Shown here one piece after another: positions 59,801-64,000 of a stretch of 64,000 nt of DNA (position 1 is its first letter; every line of letters starts with the position of its first letter). The notes below the pieces were generated by a model. It ran no database searches. It was not told where the DNA came from and worked only from the letters and a program-made list of their open reading frames with translations. The translations under genes and the position numbers were made by a program. The stretch is from Stichopus chloronotus (lineage: Eukaryota > Echinodermata > Holothuroidea > Aspidochirotida > Stichopodidae), in assembly GCA_021234535.1 (NCBI GenBank), contig CM037845.1, positions 5,298,501 to 5,362,500 on the forward strand, in the 5' to 3' direction.

Positions 59801-61260
59801 ATCCACTTCTTGTTGCTTCCAAAGTTTCTGCCAATAATAGAGCAGAAACAATTGAAAATTTTGCGTACCCCTACCCAAAAATATAGCTAGCTTGGAATGA
59901 TGTGTGACTGCCTTTAAATTTGGAACTCCTGTATTGAAGTGACATGTATAGTACAAAATTGTAATGTCAATTACTTTTTTTTTTTTGAATGACTAATGAA
60001 AAAACTCAATCATGAAAACAGTGTTGAGACTGAGCGTTTTCAAAGTAGCAATTTGCAATTGAAATTGTTCATGACTACAATATAACTTTTTGTTCATTTC
60101 TCACCAATGTATAATTACCACAAATTCCTGCAATGTATAGCCTACAGTATGTAATCCTTTTTAGTACTTTATTGTTACTCACTATGATACCAACAGCCAT
60201 TTCAAAGTATAAGTATACTCTCTTTGTAACAGTTTGTCTTCATTGAAATTAGAACACTAGTAAGCACTTTTGAATATCATGACTTCATGAAATATTCAGA
60301 TGCACTGTCAAATTGGTAATGAGGTGCTCTTTCAGACGATGCAGTTAATGCATAATCATGCAAGTCCTTACGGAAAGTTTTAATGCTGAACTTATGGCCT
60401 ACATACTAGTTCTACAGCAATGCAGTCGGCTGACCTGTCTTGTGTGGAGTACGTACATGTATCACTTAAATTTGCATGAAGGTATCTTCTCACCCAATTT
60501 TTTCTACAGGTTCTCTAAAATCATATGCAGTACTAACAGTGTCTGTACACTTGTTGCGTTGTCAAAGATTCTTTCCTAAATGAGAAATGGAAATATAAGT
60601 ATACTGCCCTCATTTCACTAGAGGTGTGGCCTGATGCTGGCGTGACTTGAATTCCTCGCTGCTGCACTGTGACGTGGATAGCGAGAAGGACTTGTTTGTA
60701 AATACTCCTTGAAAGGTTGACCAGTCAGCCTACGTACATGGACAGGAAATTTAATTTCAGAGCTCTGTGGCTTATTTCATGACCAGCTCCAAACACTCAC
60801 TTCTCCTTCGGTGCACTATGCAAGTCATGAAGCTTAAATTAAATTACAATATCCCATGGTGATATGCTTTTGGGGACTGCTCTCAAAAAGAAGTAGGAAT
60901 TCTGTAAAAATTTGCATTTTGTTCTTCACTGATTTTCTGAGTGACTCTTTTCTTGAAGAAGAATCATCCCATTGAACTGTTGGTATTATTTGTTTTAAAT
61001 TTGTAGGTTTTCTAAAACTGTGTGCAATTAGCAAAAGCTCTCATTGCCGTAGATGTTACAAGAGCACTTAACTTCCAGCTGTGTGTCAAGGTTGTTAAAA
61101 TTAGATGGTGCATTGCAGCAACAGTGTTTAGTTTGGATTGCCAAAGTGAGGCAATCTTTCAAGATTGGAATACAGCACATGGTTGGATTTCATGGGGTAG
61201 AATCTTACAAAGTAAAACACAACATGGTGGTCGATACAAAACCGGAAGTTCAATACACCT
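56900..61260. other. Intergenic, no gene seen
   Basis: AT-rich, with a C homopolymer at about 59765-59778 and T or A runs. The longer open frames (57629, 60358) show no family resemblance or splice support. Confidence 0.45.
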
Positions 61261-61264
61261 TTTG

Positions 61265-61695
61265 ACACTACAAGTATTCACAGCACATACTCCCTCACCT
61301 CATATAACCTACTGTGCATGCATAACCATGATTATGGTCTACAATCTTGGACAAAATTGTTGGGACACTTTGCTGCACTTTGCAAATATAATACTGGATT
61401 TTAGGTGAGCAGATAGCATGAAACTCAGGGCCCCTTTCCAGTGTTGCATTACAAGGGTGAATGTACACTTTGAACAGTAATCCTGTAGCCAACATTGAAC
61501 GGGGGAGCGGGGGTGTCCCAAAGGTATTTTGTCCAAGACTGTAACATCTGGCTATTGTGCTTGTTCATATCTAGCCACCATCCTTCTGCAATTACCAGAC
61601 TTTTGGTCTTCAGCAAAGTTTCCTAAGGATATATGAGTTGAGTACTGTACATCGCTAGTCAATTCCCAAATCAAGTAGTTTTCGGGAATCTACAT
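61265..61695. mobile_element. CGCTAGCGAATTCCCA family element, copy 2
   Basis: Left arm AGTATTCACAGCACATACTCC and CTCACCTCATATAACCTA; right arm GGATATATGAGTTGAGTAC, CATCGCTAGTCAATTCCC. Arms are inverted and match copies at 46873 and 62300. The 430-bp interior has no persistent frame; the open frame overlapping its left part has no resemblance. Confidence 0.5.
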
Positions 61696-62299
61696 CATGC
61701 TGTTAAAATTGATAGGCACCATGAAACTTCAGGAAATGTGGAAAGACTGTAAAGTGGATGTTTGTAGCACAAGGTGTCTTAATGTTGCTTACTTTGTGTC
61801 ATCTAGCGTATTTTTTAAGCTGGCATGCAGCCTCAGAATGACACAGATTTTCTCCCTTCATGCATGTTTTGATATTTGTTATATGTAGTGTGTAAAACAG
61901 GAAAGTAAGAATATGAGGCTCTTAATCCAGAAAGGATTATCACCAGTGCATGCATCAAAGTGGACAGTATGTATTTTGGTGAATTTACATCATTTCAAAC
62001 TTACCTGTCTCCACACAACTAATGCATGTCCCTCTACCATGCTAACCTACAGTATCTACACGTAACCTTTGACATTACTTCTACCTTTGCCCTAGCCCGA
62101 AATGGACTAGCACCTCCTTCCCTTTCTACCACCTAAAAGTTCTAGTTGGATCCTACTTCTGTTCTTAGCAAAGTTGTTTATTTTCACCTTTTCACCATTC
62201 CTGAACCTGGATGAATTATATGTGGTACCAGCCTTGTGTTTGCACTGTGCAAGCCTGTTGGTGATCACAACGTATTGCTGAAAGAAGCAGTTGTTGAAC

Positions 62300-62475
62300 A
62301 TTGTATTCACAGTGTGTACTCCCTCACCTGATAATCTATAAATTACCATATTGGCTTATGGTCTAGCATCTGGCAATTCTAGACCATCATCAGTACAGTA
62401 ATGCCTAGGTTTTATGAGGTGAGTACGTCGCTAGCGAATTCCCACCAAGTCAGGGAGTTTTGGGGATTACAGTAC
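62300..62475. mobile_element. CGCTAGCGAATTCCCA family element, copy 3
   Basis: Left arm GTATTCACAGTGTGTACTCC; right arm TTTTATGAGGTGAGTACG then TCGCTAGCGAATTCCCACC. The interior differs from the other copies. Confidence 0.6.
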
Positions 62476-62479
62476 CCGT

Positions 62480-64000
62480 GAGAAAGCTCTTGATTGATAA
62501 GACTGTCAATGCTTTACTTTGGGAGCTTAAAGCTCACAGCATATGTTTACATAAAAACAGTTTTGAGTCCTATACAGTAATTTATTTATTTAGGTAAACA
62601 GAAGTTTTGTAATGTTACTATACTCAATGCATCTGATCTGCAGTATTTTGCACCAAACTGCTGTAAAATGGATTAATGCACATCCTAGACATACAGTATG
62701 CACAACAGTTTACCCCTTCATTGCTTTCCTTAATGCATTCTCTCTGATTGAGAGCGTAGAGGGTGCGGTACTGTTTGACATTTATTTGTTAGATAATTCC
62801 ACTACCTTAGCATGAATACTGTATGGGCTAACTGTAGTCATTTATGAATATGCATGCACCAAAGCTTGTGAGTTGTGGGGAATCAACATTCACTGCATGG
62901 AAGCTACTCCTTCCTTTAGGCCAAAACATAAGAGTGATCTGAGCCAATACACTAGCCATCGCTTAGGAACAATAATATAATTTTCATCAGTCACTATTAA
63001 CTTTCATAAAATTTAGATTCCTTGATACAGAACAAGTTGTTTTCTAAGGGGCTGTATCAAAGGAAGGAGAACATTGGTATGAATTTGGTAAGTTCACAGA
63101 GTCCACTGTACAGGTAGATTTATTGTTGGTCTGTACATTCTACAGCATATCACTTTCGGTGATACAGGTTCATGTGCACTGAGTACCTGAATTTACTTGT
63201 TTTTCAGATTTTCATGATTGACAGTATATATTTATTTGCCTCTTTGATTTATGATCATAACTCTCATGTGATGTACATGTATCCATAGTGGACAGCATAT
63301 TGTAGAGTATTATGTTACATCATCAAAACCGCAATGCAGCTTAAGGACAGTTTTGGTTTCTCTGTTTTGTATTGCCTTTGAACATGAGTGTACCGTTCTG
63401 TCATCACCGTCGCTTTCGTGTACAGTATATCACTGTTACTGTAAGTATAAGTTTAAATAGGTTGAGTCATCAGTACATGATTGTATTTCAAAATATTTGG
63501 CCAGAAGTCGTTATCTGCATCCGATTTTCACAAATTAAGTTCTATTAATGAGATATTTATGTCATTACGCAGCTTATATTTTTTTTAAATGTTTTTTGCA
63601 TGAATGAATGCAACCTTGACAAATCTGTTGAGAGGGGAACTGTGACCTCCTTTTTGATGATGATTACATTGGCAATAGTACTGTGAGGGTTTGATACAGT
63701 ACTGTATACTGGTCTTTTAATAGTCATTTTACTTTTTATTGTTTCTTAGATGCTGTCTGTTTTGTCAATGAAATTGACCTATTGCACAACTATACGGCTG
63801 CTAAATCTGTTTCACTCTGAATGCACTGAAAAAGTTGAATTAGTTTTGTAGAGGATTTAAAGCAATTCACCACCACAGGAAGATCAAATCAAAAGATCAA
63901 CAGATGTAGAACATTGTACTTGCAAGAATGGTTATGGTACCTTCCTTGTTAGCATAAATGCAGTAGTTATAAATTGCACCTCAAGATTGCTGTCCTTTCT
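62480..64000. other. Intergenic or intronic, no gene seen
   Basis: AT-rich. GCATGCACCAAAGCTTGTG and AGTTGTGGGGAATC at 62851-62882 are a copy of the GTGAGTTGTGGGG repeat seen at 19919 and 27865, roughly inverted to CACACAACTAATGCATG at about 62013. Nothing else is supported up to the window edge. Confidence 0.45.

Noticed and set aside
61022..61408. 128-codon plus-strand frame
   Set aside because: Runs into the left arm of a hairpin element and has no coding-like composition.

Overview
This looks like nuclear DNA from an animal. It is AT-rich and intron- and repeat-dominated, with no operons, no ribosome-binding-site-led ORFs and no long uninterrupted genes. The mix of CR1/L2-like LINE pieces, a DIRS-type tyrosine-recombinase retrotransposon, a Ty3-type gag, hAT-like and TTAA-inserting MITEs and word-like subterminal repeats fits a marine invertebrate. 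I lean towards an echinoderm, possibly a holothurian, but that is inference from repeat style and not from a marker gene.

Layout. 1-15.2 kb is almost all transposon-derived: a hAT-like MITE (840-1260), a decayed LINE reverse transcriptase (about 2.7-4.2 kb), a Ty3-type gag piece on the minus strand (5940-6440), a 5.1-kb structure bounded by matching 28-bp inverted repeats with CCGACG clusters near both ends (7256-12401), and a TTAA-flanked MITE (13522-14106). 15.2-15.9 kb holds the best host-gene start: an ETS-type promoter motif, then a strong-Kozak ATG at 15761 and a 36-codon Ser-rich exon ending in a phase-1 donor. A large intron would follow. A 33-nt exon with very good splice sites at 32190-32222 joins in phase, and a candidate at 36701-36788 continues in phase. 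None of this product was recognised.

17-32 kb inside that putative intron holds MITEs, a duplicated repeat whose second copy carries a TTAA MITE (24800-25053) while the first resembles an empty site, a broken DIRS element (27.95-29.3 kb, minus) and a 36-bp minisatellite built on a GTAGAGCTCTAC palindrome (29.5-29.9 kb). 34.6-41.6 kb holds further transposons, a LINE 3' end and a satellite array of about 146-bp units between inverted ends. 41.9-43.6 kb has three open, cysteine-rich or splice-flanked stretches that may be exons. 46.9-47.7 kb is a LINE 3' end with a GAAT tail. 48.1-48.4 kb is a coding-like stretch broken by one frameshift. 50.88-52.28 kb is a hAT-like element with a perfect 8-bp target duplication, inserted in an older repeat. 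52.52-52.80 kb on the minus strand is the most protein-like stretch of the window but is unidentified. 53-64 kb is mostly MITEs, a hairpin of GACAATTCCC-like words, and sequence in which I see no gene.

No tRNA, rRNA, CRISPR array or prokaryotic feature was seen. Exon calls rest on reading frame and splice signals only; transcript data are needed to settle them.
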